A DNA stretch of 64,000 nt from Ghiorsea sp. (GTDB lineage: Bacteria > Pseudomonadota > Zetaproteobacteria > Mariprofundales > Mariprofundaceae): NCBI GenBank assembly GCA_030949605.1, contig JAUZSH010000044.1, positions 59,833 through 123,832 of the forward strand. Direction: 5' to 3'. The notes under the pieces were generated by a model that did not search any database, was not told where the DNA came from, and saw only the letters and a program-made list of their open reading frames with translations. How positions within the stretch are numbered: position 1 is the first letter of the stretch; every line of letters begins with the position of its first letter. Shown here in pieces: positions 18,780 to 28,472 of the stretch. A program made the position numbers and the translations under genes.

Positions 18780-20645
18780 TTATTTGTATAAATCGATAGG
18801 ACCAATGGTAATAGGCTCTTGGGTTTTAAATTTAATCCTAACCCCTTCGATAGATGGGTAGTCTTTTTTGAATGATTTGAGCGTGACAGCAATATCCACA
18901 TCATCATCTTTGCGCTCGAATATCTTTCGCCACTTGCGTTTGCCTTCGGGTTTAACTTCTAGGCGAACGAAACCATGTTTGAAGTCCAGTCTACCCACAC
19001 TGGCTTTGCGAATAATGATTTTTGAAAGTGAAATGGGTTCATCAAATAAAACAGTACTTTCACCACGTTTGAAAGAAGATAACCAACTTTTTTCTGCCAA
19101 GCTGGGGTAAAAAAGGTGTGAACCACTGCGAAACTCATGTTTTTCTTTCGTGTTAACTTTCGATTTATCAGAGCGTTTAACCGTATGTTGAACGGTGTAA
19201 GTGATGGGGCGAATCATGCGTTTTCTAGGCTTAGGCTTAACTTTAGGTTTTGGCTGGGGTTCAGCTATTGGTGCAATACTTTCGGCTTCTACGACTTGGG
19301 CAGCGGTAACTTCTTTCGCCATGGGTTGTAGCACAGGTTTTTCTTCAGGTTTTGGCTGAATAGACTTGACTTGAATAGATGCTGGTTTAGGCGTTTGGAT
19401 ACTTTGTGCCTTAGGCGTAGGGGCAGGCTCTTCTTGAGCGTTTGTTTCCTCAGCGATGACCATGCTTTGCGTTGCAATTTTTTCTTGATTTGTGCGTGTT
19501 TGTAATGTCGTTTTTTCAGCCATGCCTAAGATGTTAATAGATGAAAAGCCAAGTGCGATAAAAACAAGCGCAACAATAGATAAATCAGTATGTGATTTCT
19601 TTATATTAGGCAGGATACTTAATAAGAGTTTCTGCCAACGAAATTTTCCATAACTGACCCATTGTTTGGCAATTTGCTGGTTGGATAGGGATGCACTGCT
19701 TGTTTTAGGGACAGTGGTTACATATTTTTGTACGGGTTTGTCAGTGGTATTTTTTGAAGAGGAAAGAAAGTGTAATTGTTCCAGCATGGTTTCAATACTT
19801 TCACGTACGGAAGCTGCATTTTTTGGGCGATCGAGTTTGTTTTTTTCAAGTAGTTGAAGAATAAGGTTGGATAAGGGAATAGGAATACTGGCATCGATGT
19901 GATGTGGTTTGGGGGCAGGTTCACGCACCTGTTTTTCCATGATTTCAAACTCACCACCGCTACCCGTTGCATCAAAAGGAAGTTTGCCCAGCAACATGTA
20001 AAACAAAAGTATACCGAAGGAATATAAATCGGTACGTGCATCAATGGGTTGGTTGAAAATTTGTTCGGGTGCCATATAGCGAAAAGAGCCAACAGTTGCA
20101 CCACTTTGCGTCAAATCTTCACCACCTTCTTCAGGTTTGGCAAGCCCAAAATCCAAGAGTTTGATATTACCTTTTTTGGAAACCAAGACGTTGGCAGGCT
20201 TGAGGTCGCGATGCACCATACCAAACTCATGAGCGGCCTCTAAACCTTTAAGGATTTCAATGGCTATTTTAAGTTTATGTTTCATCGTGAGGTTTGTATT
20301 TTTTCGTAGAAATACCTTTAAATCATCCCCGTTGACGACTTCCATAACCAAAGCCATATAGGTGTCATCCTCATAAAGTGAAAGTAGTGTGACGATATTG
20401 GGGTGCATCAATTTGGCGTGCATGCGTGCTTCACGGCGAAAGCGTTGTTTAAGGTTTTCGTGCGTGAGTAAATGAGGATGGAGAACCTTGATAGCAACAG
20501 GGCGACCTAAGTTTTCATCAGTCGCACGGTAAACAATCCCCATACCACCTTGACCAAGGCGTGATTCAATAGTGTATGGCCCCAAACTGGTTAAGTCTGA
20601 GTTGCTATCAAATATAATGCTTCCCTCAGTTTCTTGGTCGCTCAA
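18780..20645 (-). CDS. Hanks-type serine/threonine protein kinase, membrane-anchored
   Basis: 621 aa. The kinase domain (about 20-290) is complete: GQGGMGIVYRA, AIKVL with the ATP Lys, HRDLKPANVLV catalytic loop, DFGLAKPEE and the APEQIF motif. A linker leads to one membrane helix (around 370), then a Pro/Lys/Glu-rich spacer and a C-terminal globular domain (about 490-621) with beta-rich text such as PISLSKIIIRKASVGRLDF. The outer domain presumably sits in the periplasm and may sense a ligand; I do not recognise its family. No PP2C phosphatase is next to it. Confidence 0.92.
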   Translation of the reverse strand: MSDQETEGSIIFDSNSDLTSLGPYTIESRLGQGGMGIVYRATDENLGRPVAIKVLHPHLLTHENLKQRFRREARMHAKLMHPNIVTLLSLYEDDTYMALVMEVVNGDDLKVFLRKNTNLTMKHKLKIAIEILKGLEAAHEFGMVHRDLKPANVLVSKKGNIKLLDFGLAKPEEGGEDLTQSGATVGSFRYMAPEQIFNQPIDARTDLYSFGILLFYMLLGKLPFDATGSGGEFEIMEKQVREPAPKPHHIDASIPIPLSNLILQLLEKNKLDRPKNAASVRESIETMLEQLHFLSSSKNTTDKPVQKYVTTVPKTSSASLSNQQIAKQWVSYGKFRWQKLLLSILPNIKKSHTDLSIVALVFIALGFSSINILGMAEKTTLQTRTNQEKIATQSMVIAEETNAQEEPAPTPKAQSIQTPKPASIQVKSIQPKPEEKPVLQPMAKEVTAAQVVEAESIAPIAEPQPKPKVKPKPRKRMIRPITYTVQHTVKRSDKSKVNTKEKHEFRSGSHLFYPSLAEKSWLSSFKRGESTVLFDEPISLSKIIIRKASVGRLDFKHGFVRLEVKPEGKRKWRKIFERKDDDVDIAVTLKSFKKDYPSIEGVRIKFKTQEPITIGPIDLYK

Positions 20646-20783
20646 ATGGTATCCTTTAGCCTTTTGCAGGCTTGTTTATGAATGTATGATTAAAAAGTAT
20701 TTGCAGAGTGTTGGTATTCGCTAGGTAAAGTCAAGCGGGATACAGATTTTACTTTGGGTTAAGCTTGATGATGGGGGGCAGTG

Positions 20784-20933
20784 ATGACAACTGAAAATGT
20801 CTTAGAAGTTGAAGATGTGCAAGTTGCCGATAGGGTGAAAGTTGGTGGGCAAGATTTGCTTGCGATATGGCTTGGTGAAAAGGCTTTTGATGATGACTTA
20901 AAAGACGCGATGATTGGTGTTTATGGATTGTGA
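20784..20933 (+). CDS. Possible 49-aa small protein upstream of hpnC
   Basis: A short frame starting MTTENVLEVEDVQVADRVKV and ending DAMIGVYGL, acidic and soluble. A run of six G (GGGGGG) lies 5-6 bases before the ATG and could serve as a ribosome site. It lies in the 344-base gap between the divergent Ser/Thr kinase and hpnC genes and is on the same strand as hpnC, 56 bases ahead of it. Not recognised; could be a genuine small gene or a remnant. Confidence 0.35.
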   Translation: MTTENVLEVEDVQVADRVKVGGQDLLAIWLGEKAFDDDLKDAMIGVYGL

Positions 20934-20989
20934 AAAGGCTAGGAAATTTAGAAAGTTGCCTTGTCAAACTTCTATTCTAAGATGTTGCC

Positions 20990-21883
20990 ATGCCATTATC
21001 TATATCCGTTGATAAAGCTTATCAACATTGTCAGCACATTGCCAATGACCATTATGAAAATTTCCCAACAGCTTCGTTGTTGCTGAAAAAAGAACTGCGT
21101 CCTGCGGTGGCAGTGATTTATGCCTTTGCTCGCGCTGCGGATGATTTTGCTGATGAAGGTGACTTTACCAAAGAAGAACGTTTACAGAAACTGGATGACT
21201 GGGAACATCAGTTGGACTTGTGTTTAGAGGATAAGTCGGAAAACCCTGTGTTTATCGCCTTGGCTGATGTGATGCGCAAGTTTGATTTGGATGCGCAGTT
21301 GTTTCGTGATTTGCTTGCTGCATTTCGTATGGATGTGAATTTTAAAGGGTTTAAAACCTTGGATGAATTGGTGTTTTATGGCAAACATTCTGCTGACCCT
21401 GTGGGGCGTTTGATGCTTGCCTTGCACAACATTGATGATGCCAAGGCGCTTCAAGCATCAGATGCGATTTGTACGGCATTACAACTCACCAATTTTTGGC
21501 AAGATTTTAAAGTGGATATACCCAAAGGTCGTTGTTATTTGGCAGATGAATGGTTAACCAAGCTTCATGTATCGCGGGATGATGTGTTGCAGGGGAGAGT
21601 AGAAATTGAAACTTTGCGCCCAGCGATTGATGATGCGATTGCTGAAACACAAAAATTATTCAATCATGGTTACGCGCTTTTACCCTATTTACCATTTCGT
21701 TTGCGCCTGCAAATTGCAGCAACATTGGCGGGTGGTACTTCTATTTTACATGCTACCCAAGCACTGCATAACCCATTAGAAGAACGCCCTACATTAAACA
21801 AGCTTGCTTGGCTTAAAATCAGCCTTAGCATTGTCAGTATGGCATTGCGTCCGAATGTTTACGCCAACCGAGGAAAAGTATGA
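20990..21883 (+). CDS. hpnC: Squalene synthase HpnC (hydroxysqualene synthase)
   Basis: Converts presqualene diphosphate to hydroxysqualene, the middle step of the bacterial three-enzyme squalene route. 297 aa with the trans-isoprenyl synthase motifs RAADDFADEGD (about 45) and LTNFWQDFKVDIPKGRCYL (about 165). First of three tightly packed genes: hpnD starts 4 bases before its stop and hpnE overlaps hpnD by one base. Assignment as HpnC rather than HpnD follows the conserved gene order and the FADE/NFWQDF variants. No squalene-hopene cyclase is in the window. Confidence 0.92.
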   Translation: MPLSISVDKAYQHCQHIANDHYENFPTASLLLKKELRPAVAVIYAFARAADDFADEGDFTKEERLQKLDDWEHQLDLCLEDKSENPVFIALADVMRKFDLDAQLFRDLLAAFRMDVNFKGFKTLDELVFYGKHSADPVGRLMLALHNIDDAKALQASDAICTALQLTNFWQDFKVDIPKGRCYLADEWLTKLHVSRDDVLQGRVEIETLRPAIDDAIAETQKLFNHGYALLPYLPFRLRLQIAATLAGGTSILHATQALHNPLEERPTLNKLAWLKISLSIVSMALRPNVYANRGKV

Positions 21884-22773
21884 GTCCTGAAAAGTATTGC
21901 GAAGATAAAACGAGGGGTGCGGGTTCATCCTTTTTTTATGCTTTTTTGTTTTTACCACCTGAAAAACGTCGTGCCATGATGGCATTGTATGCATTTTGCC
22001 GTGAAGTGGATGATATTGCGGATGAAATCAAAGAAAAAGAAGTCGCCATTCGCAAGCTTGTGTTTTGGCAGGAGGAAGTGGACAGGGTGTTTGAAGGGGT
22101 AGCGAGACACCCAGTAGGCATTGAACTGATGTGGACGATTGAACATTACCCCGTAGAGAAAATCATGCTCAGCGAAATGATTGAAGGCATGTTGATGGAT
22201 GTCTCGGGTAAACCTATGGTGACTGATGAAGATTTGGATTTATACTGTTACCGCGTCGCTGGTGTGGTGGGGTTGATGTCGATCGCAGTGTTTGGGTTCA
22301 CCCAAGAAGCTTCTAAAGACTTTGCTTTGAAGATGGGTCATGCTTTACAACTCACCAACATCCTGCGTGATGTGTATGAAGATACCAAAATTGAGCGTAT
22401 TTATTTACCACAACAAACACGGGCGAAGTTCAAAGTGACCGACCAAGATATTCGCCAAGGTTTTGCTGATAATGCACAAGCCAATGCCAATCTTAAGTCT
22501 TTGATGCAGCACTACTATGATAAGGCGGAACAATGTTATGCCGATGCGTTGGCAGCATTGCCAGCAGAGGATAGGCAAAGTTTAACGCCATCGCTGATGA
22601 TGGGTGCGATTTATTATACACACTTGGCAAAGCTTAAATCTGTGGATTTTGATGTATGGAAGCATCCCGCACGACTAACACCATTGAAAAAAATATGGGT
22701 TGCATGGCGAGCTTATCGTTATGAGAAAAAACACTTGAAGCGTAAAGATTTACCTTTGAAGCTGAACTTCTAA
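21880..22773 (+). CDS. hpnD: Presqualene diphosphate synthase HpnD
   Basis: Condenses two farnesyl diphosphates to presqualene diphosphate. 297 aa with both Asp-rich motifs, CREVDDIADE (about 45) and LTNILRDVYEDTKIERIYLP (about 155), and the FYYAF-like start SSFFYAFLFLPPEKRRAM. The start ATG overlaps the hpnC stop (ATGA), a sign of translational coupling. Product feeds hopanoid or other squalene-derived lipids. Confidence 0.93.
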   Translation: MSPEKYCEDKTRGAGSSFFYAFLFLPPEKRRAMMALYAFCREVDDIADEIKEKEVAIRKLVFWQEEVDRVFEGVARHPVGIELMWTIEHYPVEKIMLSEMIEGMLMDVSGKPMVTDEDLDLYCYRVAGVVGLMSIAVFGFTQEASKDFALKMGHALQLTNILRDVYEDTKIERIYLPQQTRAKFKVTDQDIRQGFADNAQANANLKSLMQHYYDKAEQCYADALAALPAEDRQSLTPSLMMGAIYYTHLAKLKSVDFDVWKHPARLTPLKKIWVAWRAYRYEKKHLKRKDLPLKLNF

Positions 22774-23999
22774 TGGAAGCCAAACGTATAGCCGTTGTTG
22801 GTGGGGGTGTAGCGGGGATGACGGCCGCATTTCGTTTGGCTGAATCAGGTTACCACGTTGATTTATTTGAGGCTGCACCCGCTTTGGGAGGTCGCACCAA
22901 GTCTTTTTATGATGGAGAAGTGGATGAATGGGTGGATAATGGACCTCATGCCATGGTGGGTGCATACCATGCCACATTGAAATTGCTCAAAGATGTTGAT
23001 GCTCTGCAATACGTCAACTGGCAATCCTCGCTGACATTATCACTTTGGGATCAACAACGCGGATTTTTTGATTTGAAGGCAGCTTCTTGGTTGCCCGTTA
23101 ATGTGGCATTGATTTGGGCAGTTTATCGGTTACCACAGCATGATTTGAGCAGTGTTAAAGCTATGTTGCGGCTTGCTGTGACCATGACAAACCGAAATGA
23201 AGAACAAACAGTGCAACAGTGGATGGATGAAATTAAAGCACCAAAACGACTGGTTGAAGATATGTTGGAGGTCTTGTGTTTGGGGGTGATGAATGAACCC
23301 ATGCAGACTGCCAATGCCAAAACCTTTGCACTGGTGTTGGCAACTTCATTCTCATCGCATCAACATGCAAAAATGGGCTGGTTCAATAAGCCTTTATCAC
23401 AAGCTTTGGTTGCGCCACTGGCTGATAAGCTGCGTGTTTTGGCTGTCAATATAAAATTACGAACATCCATTCGCAGCCTTGATGCCTTAAATCACGATGC
23501 GGTGGTGTTGGCGATGCCTGCTTATGCAAGAAATCGTTTGCTTGGTATCAAAGAAGATGTGGCAACACAAGTCATTACCAATATCCATTTATGGTTTGAA
23601 GATTCGATTAAGCTGCCCAATATGATGCAGGGAATGCTAGGCACATATGGGCAGTGGTTGTTTGATGTGTCTGCGATGATGAAGCAGCAGGGTGGTTTGC
23701 AACATTTATGTGTGATTATCAGTGCAGATATGTCGGAAAAGTCGCAAGGTGAATTGATAGACTTGGTACTGTTTGACATTGAAAAGATGTTGGGTCTATC
23801 ACTTCCAAAGCCAAAAAAAGTACGTTTTATTCGCGAAAAAAGAGCGACAGTTTTGGTGCGAAATCAGGATAAAGTCGCGTTGCCTAACCATGTTTTTGAT
23901 GCTTGTGAGTCACCGCAGTCAGGAGAATTGCCTGCCACGATTGAACTGGCAGTGATGTCTGGTGAAGACGCTGCTATGCAAGTCTGCCATTGGATATAA
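22773..23999 (+). CDS. hpnE: Hydroxysqualene dehydroxylase HpnE
   Basis: An FAD-dependent amine-oxidase-fold enzyme that reduces hydroxysqualene to squalene. 408 aa. The dinucleotide site VVGGGVAGMTAAFRLAESG is at the N-terminus, followed by FEAAPALGGRTKS, and a C-terminal ELAVMSGEDAAMQV FAD contact. TAATG overlap with hpnD. Completes the hpnCDE set for making squalene from farnesyl diphosphate. Confidence 0.92.
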   Translation: MEAKRIAVVGGGVAGMTAAFRLAESGYHVDLFEAAPALGGRTKSFYDGEVDEWVDNGPHAMVGAYHATLKLLKDVDALQYVNWQSSLTLSLWDQQRGFFDLKAASWLPVNVALIWAVYRLPQHDLSSVKAMLRLAVTMTNRNEEQTVQQWMDEIKAPKRLVEDMLEVLCLGVMNEPMQTANAKTFALVLATSFSSHQHAKMGWFNKPLSQALVAPLADKLRVLAVNIKLRTSIRSLDALNHDAVVLAMPAYARNRLLGIKEDVATQVITNIHLWFEDSIKLPNMMQGMLGTYGQWLFDVSAMMKQQGGLQHLCVIISADMSEKSQGELIDLVLFDIEKMLGLSLPKPKKVRFIREKRATVLVRNQDKVALPNHVFDACESPQSGELPATIELAVMSGEDAAMQVCHWI

Positions 24000-24105
24000 A
24001 GTCTCGTTGGCACACTTTCGCAAGAAGCCCTATATTTCATTTTTCTTTCTGTGCAAGTATAGGTAATGTTCGCCGCGTCTATAAGTTAGATTGAGGTGAA
24101 TAATC

Positions 24106-25518
24106 ATGGCAAAAACATTGTTTGAGAAAGTTTGGAGCCAACATGTCGTTAATGAAAACGATGATGGATCAGTATTGTTGTATATTGATAGGCAACTTGT
24201 GCATGAAGTGACCAGCCCGCAAGCTTTTGAAGGTTTGAGAATCGCAGGGCGTAAACCTTGGCGCACATCGGCATCTGTTGCCACACCTGACCATAATGTG
24301 CCGACCACAGGTTTAGAGCATGGCATTACTGACCCTGTTGCGAAAACCCAAGTTGAAGCCTTGGATAGCAATTGTGAAGAATTTGGAATTACTGAATTTA
24401 AGATGGGTGATATTCGTCAAGGGATTGTGCATGTGGTTGGTCCTGAGCAAGGTTTGGTATTGCCGGGCATGACAGTGGTTTGTGGTGATTCACATACATC
24501 CACACATGGTGCTTTGGCAGCCATTGCCACTGGTATTGGCACATCGGAAGTCGAGCATGTGCTTGCCACACAAACCTTGATTCAACAAAAACCAACATTG
24601 ATGCGAATCAATGTAAGTGGTGATTTGCCCGAAGGTATTACAGGCAAAGATGTAGCTTTGTATATCATAGGTAAGATTGGTACAGCAGGTGGCACGGGTT
24701 ATGCCATTGAGTTTGCAGGTTCTGCGATTGAAGCTTTGAGTATGGAAGGGCGCATGACCTTGTGCAATATGACCATAGAAGCGGGTGCGCGTTGCGGCAT
24801 GGTGGCTGTGGATGATAAAACGATTGCATACGTGAAAGGTCGCCCATTTTCGCCAACAGGTGAAGTATGGGATAAAGCTGAAGCTGCGTGGCGTAAGTTG
24901 TATTCCGATGCCGATGCAAGATTTGATAAAGAAGTACACTTAAATGCTGCGGATATTGTGCCGCAAGTCTCATGGGGAACCAGCCCTGAAATGGTGATGC
25001 CGATTACAGGTAGTACGCCAGATTTAAGCGATGCCAAAGATGATGTGCAGCGTGAAGGTTGGACGCGAGCATTTGAATATATGGGTTTAAACGAAAACAC
25101 GCCCATGCAAGACATAACCGTGGATAAAGTGTTTATCGGCTCATGCACCAATGCCCGCATTGAAGATTTTCGTGCTGCGGCAAGCATTGCCAAAGGGTAT
25201 AAAGTGGCGGATAACATTAAACTTGCCATGGTGGTGCCGGGTTCTGGTTTGGTTAAAGCGCAGGCAGAAGCTGAAGGTTTGGATAAGATTTTTATGGATG
25301 CAGGCTTTGAATGGCGTGCACCGGGGTGTTCGATGTGTTTGGCGATGAATGCAGACCGTTTGGGTGCTGGAGAGCGTTGTGCATCCACATCGAATCGCAA
25401 CTTTGAAGGTAGACAAGGCGCAGGCGGGCGCACCCATTTGGTCAGCCCTGCTATGGCAGCAGCGGCAGCCATTAAAGGTCATTTTGTGGATATTCGAGAT
25501 TGGAATGCTAAAGCCTAA
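24106..25518 (+). CDS. leuC: 3-isopropylmalate dehydratase large subunit LeuC
   Basis: Isomerises 2- to 3-isopropylmalate in leucine synthesis together with LeuD. 470 aa, the usual size. The aconitase-type Fe-S ligands are visible: [11 protein letters not shown] (about 130), [13 protein letters not shown] (about 345) and GCSMCLAMN (about 410). Start [10 protein letters not shown] follows the Shine-Dalgarno-like TTGAGGTGAA. Cytoplasmic. The leuD gene follows after 95 bases that contain a stem-loop. Confidence 0.98.
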   Translation: MAKTLFEKVWSQHVVNENDDGSVLLYIDRQLVHEVTSPQAFEGLRIAGRKPWRTSASVATPDHNVPTTGLEHGITDPVAKTQVEALDSNCEEFGITEFKMGDIRQGIVHVVGPEQGLVLPGMTVVCGDSHTSTHGALAAIATGIGTSEVEHVLATQTLIQQKPTLMRINVSGDLPEGITGKDVALYIIGKIGTAGGTGYAIEFAGSAIEALSMEGRMTLCNMTIEAGARCGMVAVDDKTIAYVKGRPFSPTGEVWDKAEAAWRKLYSDADARFDKEVHLNAADIVPQVSWGTSPEMVMPITGSTPDLSDAKDDVQREGWTRAFEYMGLNENTPMQDITVDKVFIGSCTNARIEDFRAAASIAKGYKVADNIKLAMVVPGSGLVKAQAEAEGLDKIFMDAGFEWRAPGCSMCLAMNADRLGAGERCASTSNRNFEGRQGAGGRTHLVSPAMAAAAAIKGHFVDIRDWNAKA

Positions 25519-25530
25519 AAAAATAGAGAT

Positions 25531-25567
25531 GCCTCAACCATGCTTAGCATGACAAGGCGTTGTTTTT
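25531..25567 (+). terminator. Stem-loop with T-run between leuC and leuD
   Basis: Nested stem GCCT...CATGC-TTA-GCATG...AGGC followed by GTTGTTTTT. Lies 13 bases beyond the leuC stop. It could attenuate transcription into leuD or protect the leuC 3' end; complete termination seems unlikely since leuD has a strong ribosome site but no clear promoter. Confidence 0.4.
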
Positions 25568-25613
25568 GTGTTGTCACCCTGAGCGTAGTCTAAGGGTCTA
25601 AGGAGGAGAAATT

Positions 25614-26252
25614 ATGCAAGCATTTACAAAGTTAGAAGGTTTGGTTGTGCCATTGGATAGAGCCAATGTGGACACCGATGCGATTATTCCCAAGCAATTT
25701 TTGAAATCAATTAAACGCACAGGTTATGGGCCATTTTTGTTTGATGAATGGCGTTATGAAGATGTAGGGCAACCTGAAATGGATTGCAGTAATCGCCCGA
25801 TTCGTAAAGATTTTGTGTTGAATCAAGCACGATTTAAGGGTGCGAAAATTATGTTGGCGCGGGAAAACTTTGGTTGTGGTTCATCGCGGGAACATGCACC
25901 TTGGGCAATTGTGGATTATGGTGTTTCTTGCGTGATTGCACCAAGTTTTGCCGATATTTTTTACAATAACTGTTTCAAAAATGGTATTTTACCTGTGGTG
26001 TTGTCAGACGCTGAAATGGATGTGTTGTTTGCTGAAACCGAGGCGAATGAAGGGTATAAATTAAGCGTAGATTTGGCAGCACAAACGGTAACCACACCAA
26101 GCGGACAAGTATTCAACTTTGAAGTGGATGATTTCCGCAAACATTGCCTATTCAACGGCTTGGATGATATTGGGCTAACTTTGCAGCAAGCCGACAAAAT
26201 CAAAGCTTATGAAGCAAAGCGTAAGGTTGATGCGCCTTGGCTATTTGCATGA
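25614..26252 (+). CDS. leuD: 3-isopropylmalate dehydratase small subunit LeuD
   Basis: Small subunit of isopropylmalate isomerase. 212 aa with [22 protein letters not shown] at the start and the swivel-domain motif [16 protein letters not shown] (about 85). Strong Shine-Dalgarno AAGGAGGAG precedes the ATG. The stop codon is followed at once by a copy of a dispersed repeat (26253-26411). Confidence 0.98.
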   Translation: MQAFTKLEGLVVPLDRANVDTDAIIPKQFLKSIKRTGYGPFLFDEWRYEDVGQPEMDCSNRPIRKDFVLNQARFKGAKIMLARENFGCGSSREHAPWAIVDYGVSCVIAPSFADIFYNNCFKNGILPVVLSDAEMDVLFAETEANEGYKLSVDLAAQTVTTPSGQVFNFEVDDFRKHCLFNGLDDIGLTLQQADKIKAYEAKRKVDAPWLFA

Positions 26253-26411
26253 TGATTTCGCCTGATTCTCAAATTTATTGCACCTGCTACAAGAGGGCGA
26301 GGCTAAAGCCTCACTTCCAATAAGAGCCTATTAATTTACTCCCTTATTCCCACGCTGAAGTATGGGAACGAAGAATTACAAAGGTTCAAGATGCTGGGTG
26401 CGTAACATCAG
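26253..26411. repeat. Truncated copy of the CTGATGTTACGCACC-end repeat
   Basis: Matches 8987-9060 and then 9345-9479 of the composite element upstream of recG, without the 9065-9339 insertion. The right end GGGTGCGTAACATCAG (26396-26411) is complete; the left end is missing and the copy begins directly at the leuD stop. The following 26412-26534 has no gene and contains one REP-like hairpin (GTGCGCGACT/AGTCGCAC). Confidence 0.6.
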
Positions 26412-26534
26412 TTAGTAAGTGCGCGACTAAAGTCGCACCTCCAACGGAAGTGAAGATCAAGGTGAAGGCGTAAGCCTGAGAACGCACCCTGGGGTGTTAG
26501 CCTCGCATGAGAATGAGGTAGAGGGTTGAATCAA

Positions 26535-27006
26535 CTTACATTGAGCGGGTATGTTTTATCGTTTTCTTGGTTATTTTATCCTTATAAATCAATGAGATAA
26601 GGATATACATCACGATTCTGATTATCCTACGAATTTCAATCTACAACCAACTTAAGCAAAAAGTTGAAAATCGATACCGTAATTTTCATTAAATGGCTAA
26701 ATGATTCAGTCATAAAAGGCTATTTTTATTCAATATGATGAGAACAAACATCATCCGACATCAATTTTAAATTATTTTTTTAAAACAATACCTTCGCCAA
26801 GATTCAGCGCGTTTCGCGCAAAGCAAGCGAGTAACCACAACATTCTAGAATATTGTGGTATATTAAAAATAACATCCCCAAAACCCCGATGTTATTTTTA
26901 ATATACGCTTTCTAAATCAATGTGTTACAAACACTAGGGTTTTTTACCAATGTATTCTCTAAAACTGGCGAAGGTATTGTTAAAAAAGATACCCGCTCAA
27001 TGTAAG
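26535..27006. mobile_element. MITE family A, copy 2, interrupted by a second element
   Basis: Terminal repeats CTTACATTGAGCGGGTA (26535-26551) and TACCCGCTCAATGTAAG (26990-27006), interior nearly identical to the other copies, but 472 bp long because 194 bp are inserted near the right end. Flanked by a 6-bp direct repeat AATCAA (26529-26534 and 27007-27012), a convincing target duplication. Ends 90 bases before the likely start of the GT2 gene and could carry or block its promoter. Confidence 0.85.
26786..26979. mobile_element. Nested small element with CAATACCTTCGCCA ends and long hairpins
   Basis: 194 bp within MITE A copy 2, bounded by CAATACCTTCGCCA (26786-26799) and its complement (26966-26979), possibly two bases longer at each side. 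TTAAAA occurs on both flanks, as a target duplication. Inside are a perfect 19-bp stem, GTATATTAAAAATAACATC (26858-26876) with its complement (26888-26906) around an 11-base C/A loop, and a near-perfect palindrome at 26833-26859 (ACCACAA...TTGTGGT). The strong hairpin may form in RNA or single-stranded DNA. No ORF. Confidence 0.65.
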
Positions 27007-27096
27007 AATCAACACTTCCCTAACAGAATATGGCGCATTACACTTTCTGCATGTTTTTCAATCATCAACAGATACCTGTATACCTCTTGCGTTTGC

Positions 27097-28029
27097 ATGC
27101 CTGATCATTTGCCTTTTATTTCTATTGTCGCCCCTTGTTATAATGAAGCGAAGGTTATTGACTTGTTTTTGAACGAGATGTTTGACGTGCTGGGTCGATT
27201 GAAGCGTGATTATGAGATTATTTTTGTCAACGATGGCAGCACAGACCATACACTGGATGTTTTAAAGGAAAAATCACAACAATATGCACAAGTTCGTGTG
27301 CTTAATTTATCACGTAATTTTGGTAAAGAGGCGGCACTGACTGCTGGCATTGATTTCACGCTTGGGGAAGTGGTTGTGCCTATTGATGTGGATTTACAAG
27401 ATCCACCAGAATTAATCATTGATTTTGTTGCTAAATATCAAGAAGGCTATGATGTGGTGGTCGGTAAACGCGCCGATAGAAGCAGCGATACCATGGCGAA
27501 AAGACTGAGCGCGGAAGTCTTTTACAAGATGCACAATAAAATTTCAGATATTGAAATTCCGCATAATGTTGGTGATTACCGTTTGATGTCGCGTAGGGTG
27601 ATTGATGAGTTAAAGAAATTACCTGAAACACAGCGATTCATGAAAGGTATTTTTGCATGGTTGGGTTTTAAAACATTCGTGCTTGAATACAAACGCGAGG
27701 AACGTGTGGCGGGGGAAAGCAGCTTTAATGGCTGGAAGCTTTGGAACTTTGCACTCGATGGCATCACCAGCTTTTCGACTGCACCCTTGCGGGTTTGGTT
27801 GTATGTAGGGTTGGCTCTTGCATTGATTTCATTTATTTATGGCTCTTGGATTGTCTTGAAAACACTAATATTTGGTGTGGATAGCCCTGGTTATGCTTCT
27901 TTGATTACCATTGTTTTATTTCTGGGTGGTATTCAGCTCATGGGTGTTGGTATCTTGGGTGAATACATTGGGCGTATTTATTTGGAATCGAAGAACCGAC
28001 CCATTTATATCATAGAGAATGAGTATTAA
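27097..28029 (+). CDS. GT2 glycosyltransferase, DPM/GtrB type
   Basis: Transfers a sugar from a nucleotide donor to undecaprenyl phosphate or a like lipid. About 310 aa: a GT-A domain with ISIVAPCYNEAKVID, NDGSTDHTLDVL, IDVDLQDPPELI (DxD) and VVGKRADRSSDTMAKRLSAE, then two C-terminal membrane helices (about 235-300). The frame is open back to 26950 inside MITE A, but homology starts at MPDHLPFISIVAPCYN, so ATG 27097 is preferred although its ribosome site is weak. The GtrA gene overlaps its end, the classic GtrA-GtrB pair. Confidence 0.9.
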   Translation: MPDHLPFISIVAPCYNEAKVIDLFLNEMFDVLGRLKRDYEIIFVNDGSTDHTLDVLKEKSQQYAQVRVLNLSRNFGKEAALTAGIDFTLGEVVVPIDVDLQDPPELIIDFVAKYQEGYDVVVGKRADRSSDTMAKRLSAEVFYKMHNKISDIEIPHNVGDYRLMSRRVIDELKKLPETQRFMKGIFAWLGFKTFVLEYKREERVAGESSFNGWKLWNFALDGITSFSTAPLRVWLYVGLALALISFIYGSWIVLKTLIFGVDSPGYASLITIVLFLGGIQLMGVGILGEYIGRIYLESKNRPIYIIENEY

Positions 28030-28396
28030 AACACATGTTTGGCAATTAAGTCGGTATGCTTTAGCAGGAGGGATGGCAACAGCCGTTCACCTTTTGACGG
28101 CATGGGTGATGATTTATTTTTTTGCACTGTCGGTATTTTTTGCCAATAGTTTAGCTTTCTTCACCGCATTCATTTTTTCCTATGTACTACAAACAATGTT
28201 TGTGTTCCAAAGTGTTTTTCAGTGGCAGCGTTTCTTTAAGTTTTTTGCAGTGCAATACTCAGCATTTTTAGTGTCTTTTAGCCTTTCACTATTGTTGCCC
28301 GTAGATAATCATTATGTACAGACCTTTTTGATTGTTTTTATGATTCCACTGCTTACTTTTTTGGTTCACAAACTTTGGACATTTAAAACCCTGTGA
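28019..28396 (+). CDS. GtrA family flippase-like membrane protein
   Basis: 125 aa with four membrane spans, starting MSIKTHVWQLSRYALAGGMATAVHLLTAWV, the typical GtrA N-terminus (RY-x-x-x-G-x-x-x-T). Thought to move the undecaprenyl-linked sugar made by the GtrB-type neighbour across the inner membrane. The start overlaps the GT2 stop by 11 bases, suggesting coupled expression. Confidence 0.88.
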   Translation: MSIKTHVWQLSRYALAGGMATAVHLLTAWVMIYFFALSVFFANSLAFFTAFIFSYVLQTMFVFQSVFQWQRFFKFFAVQYSAFLVSFSLSLLLPVDNHYVQTFLIVFMIPLLTFLVHKLWTFKTL

Positions 28397-28472
28397 TGCC
28401 AAGGATATTATGCACAACATCAGTTGATGAAAGCGAGAGTAGTAATTTTTAAAGGGCAAGGGTTAACTTGTG

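Noticed and set aside
24490..25482. Long minus-strand ORFs across leuC
   Set aside because: Antisense to a full-length LeuC with all Fe-S motifs; codon pattern explains the open frames.
26950..27096. N-terminal extension of the GT2 gene into the MITE
   Set aside because: The extra 49 residues come from MITE DNA and have no similarity to GT2 proteins; homology starts at MPDHLPF.
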